Below are positions 11,304-20,475 of a stretch of DNA of 64,000 nucleotides, one piece after another. The notes beneath the pieces are model-generated. The model ran no database searches. It saw only the letters and a program-made list of their open reading frames with translations, and was not told where the DNA came from. The position numbers were made by a program, and so were the translations under genes. The number at the start of each line of letters is the position of its first letter. Within the stretch, counting starts at the first letter, position 1. The stretch is from Meghimatium bilineatum (taxonomy: Eukaryota; Mollusca; Gastropoda; Stylommatophora; Philomycidae): NCBI GenBank assembly GCA_034231615.1, contig CM067298.1, positions 34,788,127 through 34,852,126 of the forward strand, written 5' to 3'.

Positions 11304-11401
11304 CTAAGAAAATGTGTCACTCATAGTTAATTGTTTTATTTGGTATTGTTAGCTAACTACAAGTAATCAGTTTCATAAATCATGTCCATGACTAAGTGAA
11401 G

Positions 11402-11530
11402 TCTGATGTGTCAGGCATTAGTGCAAACAAAACTGTGTCATAATCCATCTCCATTCTCTGTACTACATGCTGCTGGAAATCTAGTAGAACCATTGTCCTG
11501 CTACAAGAGAGATTCAGCAGGAGAGTAAGA
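11402..11530 (+). mobile_element. SINE-A copy
   Basis: Sense-strand SINE-A: 'tctgatgtgtcaggcatta', 'aaaactgtgtcata', 'tctgtactacatgctgctgg', 'ccattgtcctgctacaag', 'ttcagcaggag' and 'gaatgaatgc'. The GAA tail is lost. Confidence 0.8.
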
Positions 11531-12135
11531 ATGAATGCTTAATTTTTAAAAATAGCATGTATCTAACAACATTTTTAGATTCTATCTTAGTGATGATACT
11601 GAGGTCTTGAAGGTGACGTTACTCCCACGAAATGTGTTTTTTGGTTATTCAGATTCCTGAGATTACATGAGGGAAGAACATTTTACAGGAAGAGGATCCT
11701 GGAAATTTTATGAATCAGATGTATATACATAAATCCTACAACAATATGGAATCATAAAAACAATGTATTACTCATGTTCAGCTTTCAGTGGAAAACTCCA
11801 GCTTCCCATCAATGTCTCCTGGCAACTTTATAAATCTTTAATATTAAGTAATCCCTAATAAGGTTAAATTAGTTGTTAGCATCAATAGGGAGATCACTAA
11901 ACAGTGATCAGGTTTTTTTTTCCATATCTTGTTCAGATTAACTATTTACCAAACAATCATATGAAAGTAGTTGTTGATACAAATTTTGGGCTATGACAAT
12001 ATCTTACAAAATAAATCTCAAACTTAAAATGTGAGATATTTGAATAAGATTTTTCAAGTTAAAAGAGAGGATACTGTACTGTTTACAGCCATACAATATG
12101 TCATTAAAGTATCAACATTTAATACTTACAGATCA
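11531..12135. other. No recognisable feature
   Basis: AT-rich intronic sequence of about 600 bp. No coding frame, tandem repeat or family match was seen. Confidence 0.6.
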
Positions 12136-13075
12136 GAGTAAAATCAATCAATCAATCAATCAATAAACCCGTAACCCTTCAGGGTCGTAGGAGTACCACA
12201 TTGGATGCCTCAGCACACAGAGTCCTCCAGCGAATTCTATCCACAGTGATGCGGATGAGTGTGGAAATATCTTGCCCTGTCCATTCCTTGATGTTGTCTG
12301 TCCATGCGTTTATTTTCCCTCCTCTGCTTCTTCCACCCTCGACAGTTCCCTGCAGTATTGTTTTTGAAAAGGAATCGTGCCTGCATACATGTCCAAACCA
12401 TGCTAGTTTTCATCATTTCACTATTGAAAGCAATGGCTTCTGAACACCTGCACACATCTCTACTTTATTTCTTACGTACACATTGGTCTTATGTTCCCTA
12501 TAGGAAATCCGTACAATTCGTCTGTAGCATTTGTAATCGAAAGCCTGTAATCTTCTCTCCATGTCCGCAGTGAGTGTCCAACTCTCACAACCATACAACT
12601 CAACAGAAAGCACCAGCGACTTATACAGTTTGATTTTCACTCCAACACTGATGTTCCAAATCACAGTTAACCTTGGCAAGGACACTAAAGCCATCTCCAG
12701 CCTTACTTTTAGTTCTGCTTTGCATTTACCATCGCTGCATATACTGGATCTGAGGTATTTGAAGGTATTCACCTCCTCAAGCTTATGTCCATTCATCATA
12801 TTAGTCTGGTTTTCTATGTCTCTGCTGTTTACCAAGATTTTGCTCTTATCTGTATTAATTTCCATTCCGTACTTGCTGGTAACTTTTTCCAACTTTGCTG
12901 TTAATTCTTGCAATGATTGTTCTGACCCAGCTATAAGATCTATATCATCAGCGAAATGCAAGTAGGGCGACCTCTGATCAATATAGACGTGTTGTAGTCA
13001 TGTAATGTCTCTTGTATGATGTGCTCTAAGTATATGTTGAAAAGTACTGGGGTCATTATGCATACAGAGTAAAAT
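12136..13075 (-). mobile_element. LINE-B, 5'-truncated RT copy
   Basis: The minus strand reads CIMTPVLFNIYLEHIIQET (RT motif B'), a one-base frameshift near 12962, then LHFADDIDLIAGSEQSLQEL (catalytic FADD), KLEEVNTFKYLRSSICSDGK and ELYGCESWTLTADMERRL. A second frameshift near 12420 leads to a WFGHVCRHDSFSKTILQG-type segment. The 3' end is (ATTG)n, seen as 'aatcaatcaatcaatc' at 12143-12162. The longest clean frame is 12413-12961 (182 codons). Confidence 0.92.
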
Positions 13076-13144
13076 AGCAACTTCTAAAGAACAATGAAAT
13101 GTGTGAAGGCTGTAGGTATTCACAACATAATAACAATAGACATA

Positions 13145-13445
13145 ATGAATATTTAAGATTAGGGAAAACTTTAAGGAGAACGAAAAAAATAAAGAGGTTC
13201 AAATAACACTGTGCATAGAAAAAAAACTGTTGAAGGAAATAAAAATCAAACAAAATATTATTAAAGACATTATTTAAATGTAGAGCTAAATGGAGGTGAT
13301 CAAGAGATAGGCAGAGATACAAATATGAAGTAAAAATATCATGAGATGGACAGGATACAGTCAATCAGAGTTCATCACCAAGATAAGAGACAGATTATAT
13401 TGGATTTCCGATGCAGCCAACCTTCAATGTGGAGATAGCACTTGA
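13145..13445 (+). mobile_element. LINE-L 3' tail fragment
   Basis: The plus strand reads NKEVQITLCIEKKLLKEIK, later MRWTGYSQSEFITKIRDR and a final NLQCGDST. It matches the LINE-L pieces at 2455 and 44340. Several frames are broken. The neighbouring SINE-A inserted just after its end. Confidence 0.75.
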
Positions 13446-13496
13446 TAATAATGAAAAAACAAAATATATCTTGGAAAATGTGAGAGACCAAGATTC

Positions 13497-13643
13497 TTCT
13501 TCTTCAACATTCATTCTCAAACTCCTGCTGGATCTCTCTTGTAGCAAGACTACCTGATCTCCAGCAGGATGTAGTCCAGAGAATGGAATGCGCTGTGTCA
13601 CCGTTTTATTTGCGCCAATGGCCCGACACATCTGTCTTCTGTG
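13497..13643 (-). mobile_element. SINE-A with 13-bp target-site duplication
   Basis: This is a cleanly bounded SINE-A of about 147 bp on the minus strand. GAGACCAAGATTC at 13484-13496 is repeated perfectly at 13644-13656. It holds the full block order: TTC repeat (GAA tail on minus), 'ctcaaactcctgctgg', 'tcttgtagcaa', 'agtccagagaatggaat', 'cgttttatttgcgcca', 'cccgacacatctgtctt'. This copy best defines the family's ends. Confidence 0.92.
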
Positions 13644-13814
13644 GAGACCAAGATTCAAAAGTCTAGACTTTAAAGGATACCCACGATGTGATAGAAAGGT
13701 ACCATAAGGCAGTTAATGATGAATCAAGGCTTGAACTAAAACCATGCCAGATGAGAGACAGCTAAGAGGGTACATTAACAATTTCTCTTGGTAGAAAAGG
13801 AACAATGGAATGAT

Positions 13815-14480
13815 TATATCTATCTATCTATACGCGGAGGCCCTTGTTTGCCCTGATGATTCAGGAGTAGAAGACTTCTCTGGAGATGGCCTTCTTGTGT
13901 GCTGTTTGTTAGCTTGTTCCGTGGCTTCTTTGATTTCTGTGGTCCATCTTTTTTATAGTCTGCCTCTGGCTTTATAGCCAAGGTGTCTATGTGTCATGGC
14001 CATCTGTGGCATGCTGTCTGTTGGCAGTCTGGAAGTGTGTGAAAATCACTCGATCTATTGTCTTTTGATGTGTTCCAATACTGGTATTGTTTTGGTTATC
14101 TGTCTGATGTAACCGTTTCTAATTTCATCTCTTAATAACACTCTGAGTATTCTTCGTAGACATGTCATTTCTGCTGTCACTTTTTCTTTTGTCTTGTGCT
14201 GTCATTGTCCAGGTTTGGCACTGGTAGCGCAGTGATGGGATAATATTAGTCTTGTATAATGCAACTTTAGTGTCTATGTTTACATTTGTGTTCTTAAAAA
14301 TATGTGTCATCTGTCCTAGGATCTGGTATGTTTTATTGCATCTATTTTGCATCTCTTTACTGTTTTTTTCCCTTCACTCTTTTTAAGTAATTTTTTTTAA
14401 GTAATTGAACTTCTTTACCTGTTTAAGATGTTGATTATCGATGGAGATAGTGATATTTCGTACTTTGCTATTGCCATTAT
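13815..14480 (-). mobile_element. LINE-E C-terminal copy
   Basis: The minus strand reads MQNRCNKTYQILGQMTHIF, SLRYQCQTWTMTAQDKRK and related thumb-region sequence. The downstream part is broken and ends with a CTAT-repeat (ATAG on minus) at 13818-13834. It is the same family as 33258-34510. Confidence 0.8.
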
Positions 14481-14643
14481 TTCGGTCTTTACAATAATAA
14501 TCTTCATGTTGAATTTTTTACATGTTGTGTAGAGTCTGTTTGTAGAATGATTAAGCAGGATAAATTGATGCTAAAATGCACTGTTACAAAGAATGTATTC
14601 ATATTAACTAATTCCATCAAACATTGTAGCATAAGATACTAAC

Positions 14644-14859
14644 CCCCCTTCGGTTGATAGCTTCATGTAGCATTTGAACAACATCATTTCCCTCCACACC
14701 TTCACATCTAAAGCCCTTTGTCCAGGTAGTAAGAACAGCTTTGTCCAAGCCCTCCTGCCGGCATGGGAAGGAAAATGTGAATCCAAGGGGCAACTTGCGT
14801 TCCTGAAGTTTATGATCCACCACAAATTTATAGATACAGTCCGCAATATGGTCAAACAG
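14644..14859 (-). CDS. Hexokinase exon (LGFTFSFPC)
   Basis: A 72-codon exon, phase 0 at both ends. It reads LFDHIADCIYKFV, KLPLGFTFSFPCRQEGLDKA, TWTKGF, GVEGNDVVQMLHEAINRRG. LGFTFSFP contains the Ser of the sugar-binding loop and TKGF the Thr-Lys pair contacting glucose. Acceptor TTTTTGCAG/CTG; donor GGG/GTTAGT, which has T rather than A at intron position 3. Length and sequence match the animal family. Confidence 0.96.
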
Positions 14860-15229
14860 CTGCAAAAAGAACAGATGTTTAAAAAATGTCTAATAGAAAA
14901 CAATACTGATATTAGCTAAATTCAGTTATATTCTGTCCATATTATGCATGTGCAAGAAACAATTTTATATTCCAAAATTTAAAACATATCCTATAGAAAA
15001 TTACTTTTCAACAATTGTGGAAACTTTGGGTACCACTAATATATTGAATAACCACTTGCACAATGTTGATGATTGGCATTAAAATCAAAAGCAAATTCAA
15101 GAATGTTGAGTTTGTGTAGTTAAATAACCTCTTTACCACTAAGCAGGCTTATCTGACGTGCAACAATAATGTAAAATCTGTCCTGCCCTCTGGTTCTGAG
15201 TCAGAAAGTTGCACACAAAACTTGAATTA
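14860..15229. other. Hexokinase intron; expected short exon not seen
   Basis: AT-rich intron. The exons at 17449-17538 (ends phase 1) and 14644-14859 (starts phase 0) require a short exon between them, normally encoding the KIYxIP...GTGE segment. I could not find it here or up to 17448. Confidence 0.5.
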
Positions 15230-15475
15230 CATCCATTTAGTACCAACAGATCAAATGGTTTACACATATCAGCAGACTACCATCAGACAGTTTACCAGAG
15301 CAAGTTATGCTACATAAATACAGTGAAGGCAGACCTAGAGGCAGACCACGAAAATCATGGACCACTGAAATGAAAGTGGTGACAAATTCCACAATATACT
15401 CAGCACACAAAAGAGCCATCTCCAGAAAACTCTTCCTACCCCTGATGCTGAAAAGCAACAAAGGGTTTAGAGAAT
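15230..15475 (+). mobile_element. LINE-E C-terminal fragment, opposite strand
   Basis: The plus strand reads IKWFTHISRLPSDSLPEQVM, KYSEGRPRGRPRKSWTTEM and STIYSAHKRAISRKLFLP. This is the clean C-terminus that is broken in the minus-strand LINE-E copies. It ends at a stop near 15475. Confidence 0.75.
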
Positions 15476-15609
15476 AGATAGAGTACCAACCACATATTAT
15501 GTATTATTGATAGATAGGCCCTATGGCGTTGTACAGTAATCATTTAGTCTACTGTGCTAATTAAAATTTGTCCTGGTCTTAGAATTATATAAAATAATAA
15601 ATGATGATG

Positions 15610-16595
15610 ATGTTCGTCCGTCGTGATCGACGATGACCAAAAACTCAACCATAATAATAATAACAATAAATAATAAAATAATAAAGTTAATAGTGCGTTT
15701 TTAAATGACTAGCAAGTCCAATGCGCACACAAAATGTTCTTTTACAGAATTGACAACAATAGAAGGTATCTGTGTGAGGTTGAGATGTTTTTTCTTTTCT
15801 ACGTGTCCGCTTCTGTCTTGCAGTTTCTTGTATGAATTCTTCTGCCGCTAGTGCTCCCGTTCTAATGCTGTAACGCCATGCTGTTCTATCCTGAGCGAGG
15901 CTCTCCCAAGCGCCTACGTCAATGTTAAGATGTTTCAAGGATGACTTGAGCGTGTCTTTGAAACACTTTTTCTGTCCACCAGCTTTTCGAAATCCTGCCT
16001 TGAGTTCTCCATAATATATTTGTTTTGGTAAACGCGAGTTCTCCATACGCACAAGATGGCCTGCCCAGCGTGCCTGCGCCTTCATAAGTATTGTGTGAAT
16101 GCTTATTGAGGTTGATTTTTCCAAGACCTCGTAGTCTGGTACTTTGTCCCACCAATGGATGTTTAGTAATTTACGTAGGCAGGTAAGATGGAAATGATTT
16201 AACTTTCTTGCATGTCTAGCATACACTGTCCACGTTTCGCAGGCGTATAGTAGGGTTGGTATAACAGCAGCATGATATACTTGTAGTTTGGTGGGTGTTC
16301 TTATACCTCTTCTGTCCCATACATTGTTGCGTAATCTGCCAAATACAGCACTAGCTTTTGCCAGTCTATTGTTAATTTCCACATCAATGTTGACATCACG
16401 AGAGAGAGAGTGCTTCCAAGGTAAGTAAAATTGTCGACTACCTGCAGTTTTTCCTGATTGACGATGATGGAAGTAGCAGTATGTTGGCTATTTGATGTTG
16501 CTTGGTGCATGACTTCTGTGTTTTTGGTGTTAATAGTGAGACCAAAGTTGTTGCAGGCCTTTGAGAAGCGGTCTATGGTGCTCTGCACCATAAAT
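15610..16595 (-). mobile_element. LINE-C with C-terminal zinc finger
   Basis: Minus strand: MVQSTIDRFSKACNNFGLTI and VVDNFTYLGSTLS (post-YADD region), a frameshift near 16390, then a clean 231-codon frame (15687-16382) with YACETWTVYARHARKLNHF, RWAGHLVRMENSRLPKQIYY and KAGGQKKCFKDTLKSSLKHL. It ends in CQFCKRTFCVRIGLASHLKT, a classical C2H2 finger. The 3' UTR contains 'gtccgtcgtgatcgacgatg' and an AAT-rich tail at 15645-15685. The RT core is truncated. Confidence 0.92.
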
Positions 16596-16599
16596 AGGC

Positions 16600-17440
16600 T
16601 TCTATAACTCTACAACATATCCTAATATGAAGTGATGCATTATAATAAATACATACTTATCCAATGATCTTAACACAAGATGATGTATTATTACACATAA
16701 GTCTATATATATATACCAGATTCTAGCATAGGTAGATGTATTATAATACATCAATACATACCTATACACCAGATCCTGACACAAGATGATGCACTATAAT
16801 ACATACATATCAATACAATAGATCTTAATACAAGTCTCATCACAATAGATTTAGGGGTTAAGCCGTCAAAGTGTTTAATCCATTCGCTTTGTGCTCAAGA
16901 GGTCACAGGTTCATATCTCGATCACATTTTCTTGTTTATAACGTGGATTTTTTTAGATCCCTCAGGATTATCACTTGAAGTTATGGAGTTATGTGCTGTC
17001 AGTGATGGTATCAGCAGGTGGCGTGCCACTTCGTTGAGAGGGACGAGTACATATGGGGGCAACCCGAGTACAATGAAGTCAATCCTCTACACTTTATCAA
17101 CCTTTCAACAAGATAATGCAATGTAATACATACATACATAGGCCTACACCAGATTCCAGTAGAGAAGAATGCATTCTAATTAATACATACCCATACACAA
17201 GTTCCTAGCATAAGGTGGTACATGAAACATATAGTATATGACATACCAGATGCTACCATGCGGTGATTAATATAACATATATATATAAACATGCACAGCA
17301 GATATTAGCCAGCTATGATGTATTCTATTACACACATGTACACTAGATCAACCAAATAATAGCATCAAATGATGTGCTGTATTGTAAGCAATACACACCT
17401 GTACACCAGATCCCAACATGATGTGCTGAGGTATAATGAA
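16600..17440. repeat. Degenerate ~67-bp tandem array
   Basis: Diverged units contain, in order, 'taatacatacatac', 'ctatacaccagatcct' and 'acacaagatgatgca'. I count about four units before 16835 and at least four after 17108. The array is split by SINE-D and its right end abuts the hexokinase exon at 17449. Confidence 0.7.
16835..17107 (+). mobile_element. SINE-D, tRNA-derived, inside the tandem array
   Basis: The head resembles a class II tRNA: 'aggggttaagccgtcaaagt' with a later B-box-like 'acaggttcatatct'. The body from 16955 ('ctcaggattatcacttgaag' to 'aatcctcta') recurs at 18165-18365. ACAAG at 16830-16834 and at 17108-17112 may be the target duplication. Confidence 0.75.
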
Positions 17441-17448
17441 GATCTTAC

Positions 17449-17538
17449 TTTCCATCTTTACCTCCTGGCCATTGAGATTTATGAGCAGCACCCTGAAATT
17501 GGTCCCACCTAAATCAAGGGCAAGAAAGTCTCCATGTT
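17449..17538 (-). CDS. Hexokinase exon ([12 protein letters not shown])
   Basis: This exon reads [20 protein letters not shown] and ends [16 protein letters not shown] is the hexokinase phosphate-1 (ATP-binding) motif. The acceptor is ATTTCAG at 17545-17539; two bases complete the Glu codon begun by the 19170 exon (PDGT-E). The donor GTAAGATC starts at 17448, leaving phase 1. An alternative in-frame GTAAAG donor lies nine bases earlier in the reading frame but has a poorer context. Confidence 0.96.
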
Positions 17539-17599
17539 CTGAAATATGAATTAGATAATGATATTAGAAATTAGAGTATATTAAAGAAGGAACTGGTGC

Positions 17600-18140
17600 T
17601 TTCTATACAATCACAAACATGATGATAGAGGTGATGGCTGTGACCAGGAACATGATGACTGGAGCTGGAGTGCTATATGTGTGTGTATTTTCTAACAGAT
17701 TTTATGAGTATGCGCCAAAAGATTCAGTCAGGCTATTATGTCATCAGTGGATGGAGTTGATGACGAGGTCTGTACTGAAGATATTTACCTTCATTTATTT
17801 ACCTGGAAACGTGGGTGTTTGGGGAAATAAAAGGACAGACAGACTTGCCAGCATGGTCACAATGATTATTGGTAGTTTGACGTACTGTGCTAATATTTTG
17901 AATACAATACAGGAGTTAGACCAGTTGTGTGATGTGAGTTGTATTTCTTCTTCTGTGTCTATGGCAGAACCTGGGAGTTAAGCAAGGTTTTGCAAAAAAT
18001 TAGCAGCATTTAGAAATTAAAAGAAAATTGTCAATCAATACAGACCTGGAACAATCATCTACCACATGCTGAAAAACATACTGAATGGGAGATCAGATCA
18101 CCTATGGATGTGTCTGGAGTGCCATTATGATGATTCGAAA
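17600..18140 (+). mobile_element. LINE-F RNase H-region fragment
   Basis: The plus strand reads MMIEVMAVTR, IYLPGNVGVWGNKRTDRLAS (the PGHxGxxGNExAD RNase H motif) and, after a frameshift, RPGTIIYHMLKNILNGRSDH with a CLECHYDD terminus. It matches the LINE-F copies at 52440 and 55004. Confidence 0.75.
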
Positions 18141-18164
18141 TACACACGGTTCGTGACAGTCCAT

Positions 18165-18365
18165 GACATTTGGTTTATAAATGTATTTTTTATAGACTTT
18201 TAGGGATTATCACTTGAAACTAGAGGGTTGCGTGCTTCAAGTGGTATTCTTGGCAGGCAGCATGTTGTTCTGCCAAGAGAAGCAGAATACATATAGGAAA
18301 ACACAAGTACAATTAAGTAAATCCTCTATGCTGTTTCTTGGCAAAGGTGTAGTCCACCCCACTCC
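18165..18365 (+). mobile_element. SINE-D body, head missing
   Basis: From 'gggattatcacttgaaact' through 'ggcaggcagcatg' to 'taaatcctctatgctg' it follows the body of SINE-D at 16955-17100. The tRNA-like head is absent. Confidence 0.7.
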
Positions 18366-18815
18366 ACTTCTTGTGTTATGGAAATAGCAGGGAACATTTG
18401 AAGCTATTTGGGGGGGGGGCATTTTTTGCCTGTTTAATGTCTAACAGGGTCTTCGTATTTACGTTTGTATCTCAAAAACTAGAACTAATATGTGAAAAAT
18501 ACTGATGACACTTTTTAAATCAGTGGGTCAAACATGCTCAGAAACAACATCTAAAATTTGGGACATCCATAAATGTGTTGTCCAGTGTTAATCTTGGGTG
18601 TGTTCATAAATAATTGCTTTTAAACAGATGTACTAGCTGAATAAGCGTTGAGAAACATGGCTATACTCCTTGTGAGATATTCTTATAAATAGTTGAATGA
18701 CATCTACAATACAAACATACTTGCTAATGGCAAATCAAGCCTTTTAAAATGACTCATTTGATTCCCTTGATTTTCATTGGCACACAAAATATGCCGATAA
18801 ATTCCTTGTCTTGTC
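18366..18815. other. Hexokinase intron, no clear feature
   Basis: AT-rich spacer with a nine-base G run at 18410-18418. Nothing was recognised. Confidence 0.55.
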
Positions 18816-18817
18816 CT

Positions 18818-18962
18818 ATCCATGTGTGCCGCTAGGCGTCACGAGGAGCCGAAACATTCTTTCTTTTACTAACTTTGATGCTGCTGCTATAGCGCAGCCT
18901 TGGTATTCTAATATTTCTCTGATGTCATCTATCCATCTTTGTCTTCTCCCTATAATCATAGT
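18818..18962 (-). mobile_element. LINE C-terminal fragment
   Basis: The minus strand reads MIIGRRQRWIDDIREILEYQ and ends RLLVTPSGTHG, the usual last residues of endonuclease-RT LINEs. It is an isolated remnant. Confidence 0.65.
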
Positions 18963-19049
18963 GACCAATGAAAATCACTGGAATAGACAAATGACTCATT
19001 AAGAAGGCATGGCTTCCCATTAGCCAGTAGGTTGCATATATAGTAGACA

Positions 19050-19100
19050 TTCTTACAGATACAGACATGTTTCAAGTGAACGAATGAAGGAGAAGTAGAC
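19050..19100 (+). mobile_element. LINE-I 3' terminal fragment
   Basis: 'acagacatgtttcaagtgaa' followed by CGAATGAAGGAGAAG matches the last ~45 bp of the full-length LINE-I (42945-42993), including the degenerate GAA tail. The sequence before it does not match LINE-I coding DNA, so this is either a very short truncation or a SINE using that 3' end. Confidence 0.7.
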
Positions 19101-19169
19101 AGTAATGGCTGAGGTTACTTAGCAATATGAAGATATAAAAGAAGCTGTGGCAGACAGCTCCCTACCCAC

Positions 19170-19332
19170 CTGTGCCATCTGGGACGGATCGAACGTAGGT
19201 AGGATAGCACTTGATATTTGAATGTGCTTGTGAATTTGGGTTCATGCCCTTGATTATATCCTCAGTCATAAGATCCATCACCTTGAAATAGTGTTCATCC
19301 GTCAGATCTAAGGGCCTGAGAATGCCCTCCAC
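19170..19332 (-). CDS. Hexokinase exon (start of the conserved domain)
   Basis: This exon reads VEGILRPLDLTDEHYFKVMD, MTEDIIKGMNPNSQ and IKCYPTYVRSVPDGT. The PTYVRS-PDGT block precedes the first nucleotide-binding motif in all animal hexokinases. The acceptor is TTTTTTTTCCAG/GTG, in phase 0; the donor is ACAG/GTGGGT, in phase 1. The first coding exon must lie upstream on the minus strand (higher coordinates), since no Met start precedes this segment. Confidence 0.96.
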
Positions 19333-20019
19333 CTGGAAAAAAAATAATCAGTCCAGTGTTACAGATTATTAGAATGGACGATTGGGTGAAAGCGATGGAG
19401 TGATCTTTTCCCATTATTTGACAAATCGATTGCTTTATTAGAATATCTAAACTTTCAATGAATGGGAGATAACAGAAAAATTTGCACCATACAATAAATA
19501 AATGTACGCCAAAAAAGAATAGAATCAAATATAGTTTTAACTTATAATGATGATGTTCTTCCTTTGCAAGAGATGATGAGCATATCAAGAAAAACGATAA
19601 ACATATGGGACGAAAAATTATGCAAAAACAGAACGTTGGTGGTTGTCTATATTGGTTTAGGTTTGTGAGATCGTAGATACCCGAGGGATCCAATTCCTGC
19701 CAAGAAAGTGCGTGAATGAGTGCAGAAAGTCCCGAGTAAGAGCGCTTTCAAATCTTTCATTCCGTTTCTTTCTCTTGTAGATTGCCGGCAGTGTTCTTAG
19801 CACTATACAACCACCCACATGGTACATGGAATATGATTGTATGAATTAGTGGCTCCTCAAAATTTAACAATAATTGAACAACGATGTCATGTACAGGATG
19901 CGCTTCTGTTATCTATTTCTATTTATTATTATACATCTAATCGCGTAATCAGTATAAAGTAATGTAGATTATTAGCGTTGAAATCATGAGCAAATTCAAT
20001 CGAATTCAGCACATCAAAA
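19333..20019. other. Hexokinase intron, no clear feature
   Basis: Intronic DNA between the first conserved exon and the 44-bp minisatellite. An open minus-strand frame at 19295-19693 crosses the exon boundary and has no family similarity I recognise. Confidence 0.5.
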
Positions 20020-20195
20020 CCACCGTGGACAGATGAGATATAGTAACAGCATATACACAAATACCACCGTGGACAGACGAGTACAGTGACAGTATATACA
20101 CAAATACCCCACCGTGGACAGACGAGACACAGTGACAGCATATATAAAAATACCACCGTGGACAGACGAGACACAGTGACAGCATATTCACAAAT
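20020..20195. repeat. 44-bp minisatellite, four units
   Basis: Units start with 'ccaccgtggacaga' at 20020, 20064, 20108 and 20152, an exact 44-bp period. Each continues with an 'acagtgacagcatata' block. Degenerate further units follow to about 20250, and related scraps appear at 20500-20570. Confidence 0.95.
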
Positions 20196-20263
20196 ACTAC
20201 TGTATTTGATGGACGAAATAAAGTAATAAGAGATACAACTAACACATTGACTAGCCTATAGAC

Positions 20264-20475
20264 CAGTGTTTCCCAACTTTTTTGTACCATGCCCCACTAA
20301 AGTCTTTCTAAAATTCTAATCCCCCCCCCCTATGTAACATATAGGCATACCTATTTTTTATATTTAAAAATTGAATTATTCCCTAATGAAGCCTAATTAC
20401 AACTTGTTCGAATTGCCCCCATTAACATTCATATTGCCTCCCTGTGGGGCGTGGACTCCACGTTGGGAAAAACTG
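20264..20475. mobile_element. hAT-type MITE, 212 bp, with 8-bp TSD
   Basis: The terminal inverted repeats are CAGTGTTTCCCAAC at the left and the complement of CAGTTTTTCCCAAC at the right, the typical hAT terminus. The flanks CTATAGAC (20256-20263) and CTATATAC (20476-20483) differ at one base, consistent with an 8-bp hAT target duplication. The interior is non-coding with a C run. Confidence 0.88.

Noticed and set aside
20020..20195. Regular repeats that might suggest a CRISPR array
   Set aside because: Units are directly tandem with no unique spacers, no cas genes are present and the DNA is eukaryotic.
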